Source: Seminibacterium arietis (lineage in GTDB: Bacteria > Pseudomonadota > Gammaproteobacteria > Enterobacterales > Pasteurellaceae). Taken from it: a DNA stretch of 58,281 nt. The number at the start of each line of letters is the position of its first letter. Positions within the stretch are counted from its first letter, which is position 1. The stretch is taken from assembly GCF_042675725.1 (NCBI RefSeq), contig NZ_JBHTJN010000027.1, positions 1 through 58,281 of the forward strand, read 5' to 3'. The position numbers were made by a program, and so were the translations under genes. The notes under the pieces are model-generated. The model did no database searches, was not told the origin of the DNA, and saw only the letters and a program-made list of their open reading frames with translations. Positions 25,192 through 36,006 of the stretch are shown one piece after another.

Positions 25192-26339
25192 TGCTGGTTT
25201 TACCTCCACTAAGTTTGTATATTCACATTCCTTGGTGCATACAAAAATGTCCTTATTGTGACTTTAATTCTCATACTCTAAAAGCAGAAATTCCTGAGCG
25301 AGACTATATTCATCACTTACTTTGTGATTTAACACAAGATTTAAATCGTTATCAGAAAAGCATTCGAGATCGTAAGTTACATTCAATTTTTATTGGTGGA
25401 GGTACGCCAAGTTTGTTTTCTGCAGAAAGTATTAATTTTTTATTAACAGAAATTAAAAAACAGATTTCTTTTTCTGATGATATTGAAATTACACTAGAAG
25501 CGAATCCTGGCACAGTAGAAGCAGATCGTTTTAATAGTTATGTGATCGCTGGGGTAAATCGAATTTCTATGGGGATACAAAGTTTTAATGATCAAAAACT
25601 GACCGCACTTGGGAGAATTCACAACTCAGCAGAGGCCAAAAGAGCGGTTCATTTTGCTAAAATTTCGGGAGTTAGTAGTTTTAATCTGGATTTGATGCAT
25701 GGACTACTTAACCAAAGTGTGGAACAAGCAATTGATGATTTAAATCAAGCGATTGATCTTGCTCCACCCCACCTATCTTGGTATCAATTAACGATTGAAC
25801 CAAATACGATGTTTTCTTACCGTACTCCTATATTACCAAATGATGATGAGCTTTGGGCGATTTTTGAGCAAGGTCATCAATTGCTCGTTGATGCAGGTTA
25901 CCAACAATATGAAACTTCAGCTTATGCTAAGAAAGGATATGAATGTCGTCATAACTTAAATTATTGGCGATTCGGTGATTATTTATCCATTGGGTGCGGT
26001 TCACATGGTAAATTAAGTTTTCCACATGGTGATATTTTACGTTTTTCTAAAACTAAACACCCTAAAGGGTATTTAGATGGAAATTACTTGTATGAAGAAA
26101 AAAAAATTAATTATATAGACCGTGCTTTTGAATATTTTATGAATCGTTTTCGTCTTATTGAACCTGTGCCTAAATTAGAGTTTGAACAATTAACAGGGTT
26201 ATCAATTAATTCAATTCAAAAAGAGATCGAGTGGGGATTAAAGCAAAAATATATTGAAGACAATGAGCATTATTGGCAAGTGACTGAACAAGGAAAATTG
26301 TTTTTGAATGATTTACTGGAGATTTTTTTGCCTGATTAA
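25191..26339 (+). CDS. hemW: Radical SAM heme chaperone HemW
   Basis: HemW is related to coproporphyrinogen dehydrogenase HemN but acts in heme insertion. The 382-aa length is typical of HemW rather than HemN (about 457). The radical-SAM CX3CX2C is in IPWCIQKCPYCDF near residues 12-24, followed by FIGGGTPSLF and GIQSFNDQKL. The start ATG overlaps the rdgB stop. rpiA and serA follow on the same strand, as in H. influenzae. Confidence 0.93.
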   Translation: MLVLPPLSLYIHIPWCIQKCPYCDFNSHTLKAEIPERDYIHHLLCDLTQDLNRYQKSIRDRKLHSIFIGGGTPSLFSAESINFLLTEIKKQISFSDDIEITLEANPGTVEADRFNSYVIAGVNRISMGIQSFNDQKLTALGRIHNSAEAKRAVHFAKISGVSSFNLDLMHGLLNQSVEQAIDDLNQAIDLAPPHLSWYQLTIEPNTMFSYRTPILPNDDELWAIFEQGHQLLVDAGYQQYETSAYAKKGYECRHNLNYWRFGDYLSIGCGSHGKLSFPHGDILRFSKTKHPKGYLDGNYLYEEKKINYIDRAFEYFMNRFRLIEPVPKLEFEQLTGLSINSIQKEIEWGLKQKYIEDNEHYWQVTEQGKLFLNDLLEIFLPD

Positions 26340-26447
26340 CTTGTTTATCATTTTGAATAAGATTAAAGTAAACGTTTACTTAGATTATTCATAACAATTA
26401 ACATAAGCACAATAATACGCTGAAAAATTTGAAATAAAGGACAAATT

Positions 26448-27107
26448 ATGGATCAACTAGCAATGAAAAAAATAGCTGCACAAGCTGCATTACAATATGT
26501 AAAACCTGATACTATCGTTGGTGTTGGTAGTGGTTCAACGGTCAACTGTTTTATTGAAGCTCTAGGTTCAATAAAAGATCAAATAAAAGGGGCTGTGGCT
26601 GCCTCTAAAGCTTCTGAAGAACTACTTAAAAAACAAGGAATAGAAGTATTTACTACAAATGATGTGTCGCAATTAGATATATACGTTGATGGAGCTGATG
26701 AAATCAACTCACAAAAAATGATGATCAAAGGTGGTGGTGCGGCATTGACTCGTGAAAAAATTGTAGCCGCATTAGCAAAGAAATTTATTTGTATTGTAGA
26801 CACTAGCAAACAAGTTGATGTATTAGGTTCAACTTTTGCTTTACCTATTGAAGTAATTCCAATGGCACGTTCGCAAGTGGCTCGTAAATTAGTAGCATTA
26901 GGTGGTTCACCTGAATACCGTGAAGGAGTCATAACTGACAATGGTAACGTAATTTTAGATATTTACAATTTTGAAATTATGCAACCTATTGAAATGGAAA
27001 AAGAATTAAATAATATTGCGGGTGTAGTCACTAATGGTATTTTTGCTCAACGATGTGCAGATATTGTGATTATCGGCACACCTGATGGTGCAAAAATTAT
27101 TGAATAA
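26448..27107 (+). CDS. rpiA: Ribose-5-phosphate isomerase A
   Basis: RpiA interconverts ribose-5-phosphate and ribulose-5-phosphate. The 219-aa protein has the active-site loop GVGSGSTVNCF, YVDGADEIN and MIKGGGAALTREK, all conserved. AAGG precedes the start (26437-26440). It lies 30 bp before serA. Confidence 0.96.
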   Translation: MDQLAMKKIAAQAALQYVKPDTIVGVGSGSTVNCFIEALGSIKDQIKGAVAASKASEELLKKQGIEVFTTNDVSQLDIYVDGADEINSQKMMIKGGGAALTREKIVAALAKKFICIVDTSKQVDVLGSTFALPIEVIPMARSQVARKLVALGGSPEYREGVITDNGNVILDIYNFEIMQPIEMEKELNNIAGVVTNGIFAQRCADIVIIGTPDGAKIIE

Positions 27108-27137
27108 TCAACGTTATTTTCATTTCGGAGAGCTAAA

Positions 27138-28370
27138 ATGACGACTAAAGTTTCATTAGATAAGTCAAAAATTAAATTTCTATTGTTAGAGGGTGTACAC
27201 CAAAATGCTCTAGATGTATTACATCAAGCAGGTTACACTAATATTGAGTATCACAAGAAAGCACTAGAACCATCAGAGCTAAAAGAAGCAATTAAAGATG
27301 CTCATTTTGTTGGATTACGTTCCCGTACTAATTTGACAGCAGAAGTGTTACAGCATGCTAATAAGTTGATTGCAGTGGGCTGTTTTTGTATAGGTACAAA
27401 TCAAGTTGATTTAGAAGCCGCAAAATTGAAAGGTATTCCCGTATTTAACGCTCCTTTTTCTAATACTCGTTCAGTAGCAGAATTAGTACTAGGTGAAATT
27501 TTGTTGTTAATGCGTAATGTGCCTCAAGCTAATGCGGAAGTACATCGTGGTTTATGGAATAAATCTGCAATTGGCTCACATGAAGTTAGAGGCAAAAAAT
27601 TAGGTATTATTGGTTATGGACATATTGGCTCGCAACTGAGTATTATTGCTGAGTCTTTAGGAATGATCGTGTTTTTCTACGACATAGAAACTAAATTGCC
27701 ACTGGGAAATGCTCAACAAGTTGGCACTTTAGAAGAATTACTAAGTAGTTGTGATGTAATTTCTTTACATGTCCCAGAAAATGAATCTACTAAAGATCTA
27801 ATAAGTGCAGAACGAATCGCTCAGTTAAAACAAGGTTCTATTTTAATTAATGCGGCACGTGGTACGGTAGTCGATATTGATGCACTTGCCAATGCCTTGA
27901 AAGAGAAAAAAATTCGTGGTGCTGCTATTGATGTATTTCCAAAAGAACCAGCTTCTATTAATGAAGAATTTGTTTCGCCATTGCGTGAATTTGACAATGT
28001 CATTCTAACACCACATATCGGTGGTTCAACAGCAGAAGCACAAGAAAATATTGGTACTGAAGTTGCGAGTAAATTTGTCAAATACTCAGATAATGGCTCG
28101 ACATTATCAGCGGTCAATTTTCCTGAAGTTTCTTTACCACAGCACAGTAATACAAAACGATTATTGCATATTCATGAAAATCGACCAGGTATTTTAAATA
28201 AAATTAACCAAGTTTTTGTAGAAGCCAATATCAATATTGCCGCTCAATATTTACAAACAGATTCACAAATAGGTTACGTAGTTGTTGATGTTGAGACAGA
28301 TGATAGCACTGAGTTATTACAAAAATTACGCCAAATTGATGGTACAATTCGAGCTAGAGTGCTATTTTAG
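27138..28370 (+). CDS. serA: D-3-phosphoglycerate dehydrogenase
   Basis: SerA oxidises 3-phosphoglycerate, the first step of serine synthesis. The 410-aa protein has a catalytic domain with the Rossmann motif GIIGYGHIGSQL, the RGTVVD segment and the catalytic H in LTPHIGGST. A C-terminal ACT domain (about 335-410; LLHIHENRPGILNKIN) normally mediates serine feedback inhibition. GGAG lies upstream of the ATG. A terminator follows. Confidence 0.96.
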   Translation: MTTKVSLDKSKIKFLLLEGVHQNALDVLHQAGYTNIEYHKKALEPSELKEAIKDAHFVGLRSRTNLTAEVLQHANKLIAVGCFCIGTNQVDLEAAKLKGIPVFNAPFSNTRSVAELVLGEILLLMRNVPQANAEVHRGLWNKSAIGSHEVRGKKLGIIGYGHIGSQLSIIAESLGMIVFFYDIETKLPLGNAQQVGTLEELLSSCDVISLHVPENESTKDLISAERIAQLKQGSILINAARGTVVDIDALANALKEKKIRGAAIDVFPKEPASINEEFVSPLREFDNVILTPHIGGSTAEAQENIGTEVASKFVKYSDNGSTLSAVNFPEVSLPQHSNTKRLLHIHENRPGILNKINQVFVEANINIAAQYLQTDSQIGYVVVDVETDDSTELLQKLRQIDGTIRARVLF

Positions 28371-28461
28371 TTTTAACTTAGACAAGAAAAAGTGCGGTGA
28401 AAATGTAAAAAATTTCACAAAATTAATGCTCAAAGATGTAACTATCAAATTAAAATAAAAT

Positions 28462-28492
28462 CCCTACAACATATCAATGTTGTAGGGTTATT
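28462..28492 (+). terminator. Terminator after serA
   Basis: CCCTACAACAT (28462-28472) pairs with ATGTTGTAGGG (28477-28487), followed by TTATTTATT. Confidence 0.8.
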
Positions 28493-28609
28493 TATTATAA
28501 ATGGGATTAATTATATTAAAAATTTATAATAAATCAGATAGATGTGATTTTTACATTGCTAATGAACTTGCTTGAAAGTAAACTAAGAGTAATCTTATCA
28601 GAGGCATGT

Positions 28610-30373
28610 ATGAAATTATTCCATCATAAAAAAATATCTTTTACCTCGATTGTTTTGTTTATAACGGCTTTCGCTGTGAGCTTTTCTGCTTGGGCTGCTC
28701 ACACTGTTGATTTGAAAGTAATTGGTGTCAAAGGTGTAAAAGCGATAGAAAATGTCGAAATTTATACATCAATGATTGATAAAGAAGAATCTGATGGTTC
28801 TGAACGACATAAATATTTAGTTCGTGAAGCGATCAATAAAGCATTGCAAGTTTACGGCTATTACACAATTAAAATTAATTTCTCATTGAAACCGAGTTCG
28901 GGAAAAACGAGACCTACACTAGTTGCTGATGTCAATGCTGGCAGACAAACTTTAATTGAAGGTGTAGATGTTCGTTTGCTTGGTGAAGCTGTAAATGATG
29001 AAGCATTTGTTGCACTTAATGATAAAAAATTAGCTAAAAAAGGTGATATGCTTTATCACTCCTACTATGAGGACTATAAAAGTAGTTTGCAGTCTTTGGC
29101 TCAAGCAAGAGGTTATTTTAATGCAGATTTTGAGCTATCTCGTTTAGAAGTTATGCCATCTACTTATCAGGCTTGGTGGCGTATCATATTTAACAGCGGA
29201 CAACGTTATCATTTTGGTAAATTTTCTTTTTTGTATTCGCAAATTCGAGAAGATTATTTGCGTAATATTATGCAAATCAAAGAAAAAGATCCTTATTTTA
29301 TCAATGACTTATCTTTATTAACGAATGATTATACTTCTTCAGGTTGGTTTAAGTCAGTTTTATTGCAACCACATATTAATGAAGAAAAAAAACAAGTTGA
29401 TGTGGATGTTTTGCTATATCCTCGTAAGAAAAATGCAATGGATATTGGGGTAGGTTATTCTTCTGATGTTGGACCTCGATTACAACTTGGTTGGTTAAAA
29501 CCTTGGATTAATAGTAGAGGGCAGAGCTTTAGCACAAATCTTTATCTTTCTTCGCCAAAACAGATGCTAGGAGCTGTATATAAAATACCATTATTAAAAA
29601 ATCCATTAAGGTATTACTATGAGTTTTCAGGTGGTTTCGAGCGAGAACGAGAAAATGATACAGATACTCTTTCTGCTACGTTTGTAGCATTACGTTACTG
29701 GAATAGAGTAACGGGTTGGCAGCATTCTTTAGGTGTTCGTGTTCGTTATGATTCTTTTTTACAAGGAGACGTTTCTGATAAAACCGTATTAATTTACCCT
29801 ACGGTATCAGTTAGTCGTACACGTTTAAAAGGCGGAGCTTTCCCTACATGGGGTGATTCTCAACATATTACAGTGGATATTAGTCATAAAAATTTCTTAT
29901 CAGATGCTAGTTTCTTTAAGATCCAAGCTTCGACTGCATGGGTTAGAACTTTTGCAGAAAATCATCGAACTTTGGCTAGGGCTGAGATTGGGTTATTGAA
30001 GACTAATGATATAGATAAAATTCCACCTGCACTTCGTTTTTTTGCGGGTGGGGATCGTAGTGTTCGAGGATATGGATATAAAAAGATTTCACCGAAAGAT
30101 AGTAAAGGTAACTTAATTGGTGCTTCTCGTTTGCTTAATAGTACATTGGAATACCAATATCGAGTTTATGACGAGTGGTGGCTTGCTACCTTTGCTGATA
30201 TAGGGCTAGCAGATAATTCTTTTAATGTTAATTCGTTGCATTATGGTGCTGGTATGGGGGTTCGTTGGGCATCACCTGTTGGAGCGATTAAATTGGATAT
30301 TGCTACGCCGATTCGCGATAAAGAAAAGAGTAAGAATATCCAGTTTTATATCGGTATAGGAACTGAGCTTTGA
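28610..30373 (+). CDS. tamA: Translocation and assembly module outer-membrane protein TamA
   Basis: TamA is a BamA-related outer-membrane barrel that works with TamB in envelope assembly and phospholipid transport. The 587-aa product has a signal peptide ending SAWA-AH (about residue 27), three POTRA repeats (about 28-255) and a 16-strand surface-antigen barrel with FFAGGDRSVRGYGYK, the RGYG-type loop. The start at 28610 is preferred over the longer frame from 28544 because it gives a proper signal peptide with AGAGG upstream. tamB follows after 13 bp. Confidence 0.94.
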   Translation: MKLFHHKKISFTSIVLFITAFAVSFSAWAAHTVDLKVIGVKGVKAIENVEIYTSMIDKEESDGSERHKYLVREAINKALQVYGYYTIKINFSLKPSSGKTRPTLVADVNAGRQTLIEGVDVRLLGEAVNDEAFVALNDKKLAKKGDMLYHSYYEDYKSSLQSLAQARGYFNADFELSRLEVMPSTYQAWWRIIFNSGQRYHFGKFSFLYSQIREDYLRNIMQIKEKDPYFINDLSLLTNDYTSSGWFKSVLLQPHINEEKKQVDVDVLLYPRKKNAMDIGVGYSSDVGPRLQLGWLKPWINSRGQSFSTNLYLSSPKQMLGAVYKIPLLKNPLRYYYEFSGGFERERENDTDTLSATFVALRYWNRVTGWQHSLGVRVRYDSFLQGDVSDKTVLIYPTVSVSRTRLKGGAFPTWGDSQHITVDISHKNFLSDASFFKIQASTAWVRTFAENHRTLARAEIGLLKTNDIDKIPPALRFFAGGDRSVRGYGYKKISPKDSKGNLIGASRLLNSTLEYQYRVYDEWWLATFADIGLADNSFNVNSLHYGAGMGVRWASPVGAIKLDIATPIRDKEKSKNIQFYIGIGTEL

Positions 30374-30386
30374 GATAGGTTTTATT

Positions 30387-33300
30387 ATGGAAGAACAAAT
30401 AGAACAAGATACAGAAAATCCAACAACTAAGGGTGCCTCAACCGAAATAAAGGATAAGAAAAAGCTATCCTCAAAAAGAACATTGCGAAATTTATTATTC
30501 GGAGTAAGTGCGGTCATTTTCTTATCCGTTTTCGCTTTGATTGGGATGTTATTTACTGATATAGGACAACGAGGAGCGATTCGCCTCACAGACCATTTAT
30601 GGGATAGTTTTTCTGTAGGTCAAGTTGATGGTGGCTTACAACAAGGTTTAGTTTTGCATGATGTTCGGTTTCAATCTGATGGAGTCATTTCTGACATCAA
30701 ACAAGCTCGCTTACATTGGAATTTAAATTGTTTATGGCAAGCAGATATTTGTTTAAAAGATTTAACATTAATTGAACCTCAAATACAAATTGATTCTTCG
30801 TTATTATCGAAAGTAGAGGAAGAACAGGAAAATACGCCAATCATATGGCATAAGATACAATTTCCAGTATCCATATTCGCTGATAATATTACACTAAACA
30901 ATGCATTTATATCGATTGATAATCATAAAATTTATTTAGAAACACTTAATACTTCTGCTAGGCTAGATAACGAAAAAGGTTTGATTCTTGCTCCGACACA
31001 AATTAATCATCTTGTTGTTGAGAGTGACTTCTCATCTAATTTGCGACTGTTTGAAAAGCAACCTAAAAAAGAAGAAAAAAATCAGCCCTTAGATTGGCAT
31101 CAATTGGAAACATTATTTCGCTCACCATTAGCCTCTAATTTGCAAAAATTTAAGTTACCTTTCAATATTGTGATTCAAGATTTACAAGGTAAAAATTGGC
31201 AATATCGCCACATTAGAAATGAGGATGTTAACGCTATTGATATTTCTTTTTTTCAATTACAAGCAGAGGGAATAGATGAACATATTGTTTTAAATACATT
31301 AAAAGTGAATAGTTCTCTTGCTGATATTGATGGGCGGGGTAGTTTATTACTTAAAGAGCAGTTTCCGTTAGCTCTTAACATTCAATTAAATATTAAGCAA
31401 CAGACTAAAAATAATAAAATATTATTGCCAACTACTGAAGCAAATTTGCATCTAATAGGCGATTTGATGGATAAAACAACTCTTTCTATTCATGCTGACG
31501 GCATGGCTTCTATTGTGCTAGAAGCTACTGCTAGATTAAATCAACAGAATAATCCATTAAATTTGAAATTGAATATCAAAAATTTTCAATATCCTTTCGA
31601 TCCAAACGAGAAAGATCTATTTTATACACCTGAATTAGATTTATATTTAGACGGAGACTTATTAACTTATCAAGGTGAGTTTAGCGGTGACATTAGAGGT
31701 AGCAACGTACCTAAAACGAAAATTAATAGTTTATTTTATGGAGGAATATCAGCTATTAATTTTGAGAAATTACAACTTGAATTATTAAAAGGGAAAGCAA
31801 ATTTACAGGGTAGTTTGGACTGGAAGCAGGGATTAAAATGGCAAAGTGCGGTAGATTTCAACAATATTAATTTAACTCAGTATTTTTCTGAAATTCCGTC
31901 TATATTATTTGGCAAGTTTATTTTTAACGGGCAATTAGATAGGAAAAAATGGCAGATTGCAGTTCCAATATTAGATCTAAGAGGTACATTATCGAAACGT
32001 TCTTTAATGATAAAAGGTGATTTGGCTTCAGATAATGAATATTTATTCAATAGTTCAAGTTTATTAATAAATTATGGCGAGAATAAAATTAAATTAAATG
32101 GACATTTAGGCAAAAACTCTGACTTAAATCTAGATATAGCAGCACCTGATTTACGTGGCTTATTACCTCATTTTTCAGCATCATTGCTGGGTAAACTAAA
32201 ATTTAGTGGTAATCTCATTCAGCCAACGTTAGAAGCGGATTTGCGTGGAAACAATTTTCGTTTCCAAGACATTAATGTTAATCAATTTGCTTTGAAAGGG
32301 CAGATGACTTCTGATGAATTAGTGCAAGGTAATATTGCCTTTAACATGAAAGGATTAAATTTTAATAAGATTCAGATTCCATCAGTAGTATTGACGATAG
32401 CGGGGGATGAAAAAAATCACCGTTTCCATTTGCGTTCTCAAGGTGAACCTGTGGCAGTAAATTTGTATTTGGGTGGTAAATTTGACCGTGATAAATTATA
32501 TTGGCGAGGAACGGTAACTAGCATAAATATTACTTCGCCAGTAGGAAATTGGACAACTAATCAAGATATTTACACAAGTTACAGTAGTAAACAAAATCAT
32601 ATTAGAATTGCACCGCACTGTTGGCAAAATTCAAATATTGATTTATGTTTTCCGCAACATATGAAAATAGGAAAAAGTGGCGATATTTTATTTGATTTGA
32701 AAAAAGTTGATTTGAATTTAGTCAATAAACTTATTGATCAAAACTTATTTGTTGGAAGATTGCGTTCAACTGGAAAATTTGAGTGGTTTACTGATAAATC
32801 GCCACAATTTAACTTGAAAGCAGAGGGTAATAATTTATCTCTATCAAAAAAAATAGGCTATCGTTCTTTTCAAATAGTATTACCAAAATTTAATTTTAAT
32901 ACTGTTTTGCAACAAAATACTTTAGTAGCAGAGTCCAGTCTTCAAGTTAGTAATCGAGGAAATTTAGGAAATATTAATGCAAATATAAAGTTACAAGATT
33001 TATTAAATAAACGAATGTTGAAAGGGGCATTAAATATTGATCGATTGAATTTAAGCTTGTTTAATCAATTGTTATCAAGTGGAGAAAATATTTCGGGTGA
33101 TATTGATGCTAATTTAATATTAGGAGGCAGTTTAAATGCACCTTTGTTAAATGGTAGCGTTAATATTAATGAATTAAGTGCGGTAGTAAAAAACCTACCT
33201 TTTGATATTAAAAAAGGTCAGATTAATATTGGATTTCAAGGAAATCACTCAACGTTGCAAGGTTATATTAAAAATGCAGATAGCCGTTTAGACATTGGTG

Positions 33301-34328
33301 GTGATGCTAATTGGCAAGATTTAAATCGTTGGAATACAAGGATATACGCAAAAGCAAGTGAATTTAACATTAATATTCCCTCTGTAGCTAAGCTTAAAGT
33401 CAGCCCTGATATTGAAATTAAAGCAGCCCCTAAATTGCTAACTCTTTCAGGGCAGATTGGTGTGCCTTGGGCAAGAATTGCGATTGATGAGATGCCTGAA
33501 AGTGCAGTGAGTCCAAGCAGTGATGTAGTTATTTTAGATGGACCTGATAAAACTAGACCGAAAATTCATCATTCTCAACTTGAAGCAAAAACAAAGAGTG
33601 GGATGGAAATTCGTTCTGATTTAAAAATCAATGTTGGTAATGACGTTAAGCTCGATTCTTATGGACTAAATACTAATCTGAATGGTGTTCTTTCCGTTAA
33701 ACAAGAAAAAAATAAGTTAGGGTTGTTTGGACAAATTAATTTGAAAAATGGACGTTATAATGCTTTTGGGCAAGATTTGCTTATTCGAAAAGGGCAAATT
33801 AATTTTTCTGGATTGCCGTCGCAACCTTTATTGAATGTCGAAGCTATACGGAATCCGACAGCAATGGAAAATAGTAATATTGTTGCTGGTGTGAAGGTAG
33901 TCGGTATCGCTACTTCGCCAAAAGTCACGGTATTTAGCGAGCCTGCAATGTCGCAAGATCAAGCCCTATCTTATTTATTGACGGGACGTTCATTAGAAAA
34001 TATTGGTTCGGAATCTGGTAGTTCTGGCGGTTCTATTGGAGCAGCGTTATTAAGTATTGGTTTGGCGAAAAGTGGAAAACTAGTTGGTAGTATTGGTGAA
34101 AGTTTTGGTATTCAGGATCTAAACTTGGGTACGCAAGGAATTGGAGATAAATCTCAAGTAGTAGTAAGCGGTAATATTACTTCTCGTTTACAAGTAAAAT
34201 ATGGTATTGGTATATTTGACGGTTTAGCAGAATTTACGTTACGTTATAAATTATTACCGCAGCTCTATTTACAATCTGTATCAGGTGTTAATCAGGCAGT
34301 AGATCTGCTCTATCAATTTGAATTTTAG
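30387..34328 (+). CDS. tamB: Translocation and assembly module inner-membrane protein TamB
   Basis: A 1313-aa AsmA-like protein. It has a cytoplasmic N-terminus, one membrane anchor (about 35-55) and a long periplasmic beta-helical groove that spans the envelope. The DUF490/TamB C-terminal domain contains NGRYNAFGQDLLIRKGQINF and DQALSYLLTGR, and the final Phe ends the protein (LLYQFEF). With TamA it carries phospholipids or assists insertion of outer-membrane proteins. Operon with tamA; ppx starts nine bases after its stop. Confidence 0.95.
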   Translation: MEEQIEQDTENPTTKGASTEIKDKKKLSSKRTLRNLLFGVSAVIFLSVFALIGMLFTDIGQRGAIRLTDHLWDSFSVGQVDGGLQQGLVLHDVRFQSDGVISDIKQARLHWNLNCLWQADICLKDLTLIEPQIQIDSSLLSKVEEEQENTPIIWHKIQFPVSIFADNITLNNAFISIDNHKIYLETLNTSARLDNEKGLILAPTQINHLVVESDFSSNLRLFEKQPKKEEKNQPLDWHQLETLFRSPLASNLQKFKLPFNIVIQDLQGKNWQYRHIRNEDVNAIDISFFQLQAEGIDEHIVLNTLKVNSSLADIDGRGSLLLKEQFPLALNIQLNIKQQTKNNKILLPTTEANLHLIGDLMDKTTLSIHADGMASIVLEATARLNQQNNPLNLKLNIKNFQYPFDPNEKDLFYTPELDLYLDGDLLTYQGEFSGDIRGSNVPKTKINSLFYGGISAINFEKLQLELLKGKANLQGSLDWKQGLKWQSAVDFNNINLTQYFSEIPSILFGKFIFNGQLDRKKWQIAVPILDLRGTLSKRSLMIKGDLASDNEYLFNSSSLLINYGENKIKLNGHLGKNSDLNLDIAAPDLRGLLPHFSASLLGKLKFSGNLIQPTLEADLRGNNFRFQDINVNQFALKGQMTSDELVQGNIAFNMKGLNFNKIQIPSVVLTIAGDEKNHRFHLRSQGEPVAVNLYLGGKFDRDKLYWRGTVTSINITSPVGNWTTNQDIYTSYSSKQNHIRIAPHCWQNSNIDLCFPQHMKIGKSGDILFDLKKVDLNLVNKLIDQNLFVGRLRSTGKFEWFTDKSPQFNLKAEGNNLSLSKKIGYRSFQIVLPKFNFNTVLQQNTLVAESSLQVSNRGNLGNINANIKLQDLLNKRMLKGALNIDRLNLSLFNQLLSSGENISGDIDANLILGGSLNAPLLNGSVNINELSAVVKNLPFDIKKGQINIGFQGNHSTLQGYIKNADSRLDIGGDANWQDLNRWNTRIYAKASEFNINIPSVAKLKVSPDIEIKAAPKLLTLSGQIGVPWARIAIDEMPESAVSPSSDVVILDGPDKTRPKIHHSQLEAKTKSGMEIRSDLKINVGNDVKLDSYGLNTNLNGVLSVKQEKNKLGLFGQINLKNGRYNAFGQDLLIRKGQINFSGLPSQPLLNVEAIRNPTAMENSNIVAGVKVVGIATSPKVTVFSEPAMSQDQALSYLLTGRSLENIGSESGSSGGSIGAALLSIGLAKSGKLVGSIGESFGIQDLNLGTQGIGDKSQVVVSGNITSRLQVKYGIGIFDGLAEFTLRYKLLPQLYLQSVSGVNQAVDLLYQFEF

Positions 34329-34337
34329 GGAAACTTT

Positions 34338-35885
34338 ATGGACAAAAATGAATTGATTACATATATACCAGAACCTGTGCATCATCGAAGTGAAGTAAGA
34401 GAAATTGCTGCTATTGATTTAGGTTCAAATAGTTTTCATATGATTGTTGCTCGAATTGTAAATGGATCGATCCAAATATTGTCTCGTTTGAAACAGAAAG
34501 TACAGCTAGCAGAAGGATTAGACAAAAACAATGTGTTGAGTCAAGAAGCTATTGTTCGAGGTGTAAATTGTTTAGCTTTGTTTGCAGAGAGATTACAGGG
34601 ATTTAAAGCTGAAAATGTTAATGTAGTAGGAACTTATACCCTACGAAGGGCTATCAATAAAGAAGAGTTTTTGCGTCAAGCGAAACAGGTATTTCCTTAT
34701 CCGATTAATATTATTACAGGACAAACTGAGGCAAAAACTATTTACGCTGGCGTGTCTCATACTCAGCCAGAAATGGGACGAAAATTTGTTATTGATATTG
34801 GTGGTGGTTCAACAGAAATGATTATTGGTGATGACTTTACTCCTATCGTTGCTGAGAGTCGTCACATGGGTTGCGTGAGTTTTGCGAAGAAGTTTTTCCC
34901 ACATGGTATTATTTCGCCAGAAAATTTTTATCAAGCAAAGCAAAGTGCGGCTGATAAAATTGAAGATTTAGCTTTTGAATATCGAACTCTTGGATGGCAG
35001 TCTGTATTAGGTTCATCAGGGACGATAAAGACTGTTTACCAAGTGATAGCTTCAAATATTGATCCATATGGAATAATTACTCAAGAACGCTTGTCTAGAT
35101 TGACAGAAAAAGTCTTGCAAGTTAAACATTTTGATGGTTTACGTTTGAGTGGATTGAATGAAGATCGTGCCGATGTTTTTGTACCTGGGTTAGCAATATT
35201 AACGGCTGTTTTTGAAAATTTTGGAATTCAACAGATGCGTTATTCTGATGGAGCATTGCGAGAAGGTGTCATTTATAGCTTGGAGAAGAATTTTCAAGTA
35301 AAAAATATTCGTCAACGTACAGCTTTTGCTCTTGCTGAGCAGTTTAATGTGGATCTTAAACAAGCAAAACGGGTTCAAGAAACAGCACTATTATTGTTTG
35401 AAAAAGTTACTCATTGGCATAACTATAAATATCGTAATGAAATTAAAGATATTTTATTATGGGCTTCACAACTTCATGAAGTAGGTTTAGTGATCAATCA
35501 TAAAGGATTACAAAAACATTCTGCTTATATTTTGCAAAATATGGAGTTACCTGGTTTTAATAAGGAGCAGCAACGTTTACTTTCTATCTTAGTTCGTTAT
35601 CAAATTAACCAACTTAAAACGGCAGAATTATATAAATTTCCACGTTATTGTGAACAAGATATTCTAAGTTTAATTCGTTTATTCAGATTGGCTATTATTC
35701 TAAATAAGAGCCGTCAAGCAACAGAACCAATTAGTCAGATTACGTTAAAATTTGACCGCACTTTAACGCAATGGAAATTGCAGTTTAATGACAATTACTT
35801 AGCTAACAATCCATTAATAAAAAATGAATTGATCTTAGAAAGAAAGCTGCTTCAAGAAGTTGGATTAGAGTTGACTTTCCAATAG
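34338..35885 (+). CDS. ppx: Exopolyphosphatase / guanosine pentaphosphatase family
   Basis: A 515-aa sugar-kinase/HSP70-like fold enzyme with the phosphate-1 loop AAIDLGSNSFHM, the phosphate-2 loop FVIDIGGGSTEM, SDGALREGV, and a C-terminal HD-like helical domain (about 320-510). Ppx and GppA are paralogues; the 515-aa length is nearer Ppx (513 in E. coli) than GppA (494). It degrades polyphosphate and possibly pppGpp. GGGAAA lies upstream of the ATG. The 3' flank (35886-36006) has only an imperfect hairpin near 35943-35987 and then meets glmU head-on. Confidence 0.88.
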   Translation: MDKNELITYIPEPVHHRSEVREIAAIDLGSNSFHMIVARIVNGSIQILSRLKQKVQLAEGLDKNNVLSQEAIVRGVNCLALFAERLQGFKAENVNVVGTYTLRRAINKEEFLRQAKQVFPYPINIITGQTEAKTIYAGVSHTQPEMGRKFVIDIGGGSTEMIIGDDFTPIVAESRHMGCVSFAKKFFPHGIISPENFYQAKQSAADKIEDLAFEYRTLGWQSVLGSSGTIKTVYQVIASNIDPYGIITQERLSRLTEKVLQVKHFDGLRLSGLNEDRADVFVPGLAILTAVFENFGIQQMRYSDGALREGVIYSLEKNFQVKNIRQRTAFALAEQFNVDLKQAKRVQETALLLFEKVTHWHNYKYRNEIKDILLWASQLHEVGLVINHKGLQKHSAYILQNMELPGFNKEQQRLLSILVRYQINQLKTAELYKFPRYCEQDILSLIRLFRLAIILNKSRQATEPISQITLKFDRTLTQWKLQFNDNYLANNPLIKNELILERKLLQEVGLELTFQ

Positions 35886-36006
35886 CGATTTGGATTTTAC
35901 AACAATAAATTTTAATATAGGAAAATAGATTAGTATAAAAGTGAAATTCATTCAGAGCTTTAGCATGTTTTTTAAAGCCCTGAATTTGTTAAAAAACTAC
36001 CGCACT

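Noticed and set aside
26579..26941. Minus-strand 120-aa ORF within rpiA
   Set aside because: It is a shadow of a fully conserved gene; composition and absence of an RBS argue against coding. Similar shadows in hsdR, carB, dcuB, serA and rep were dropped for the same reason.
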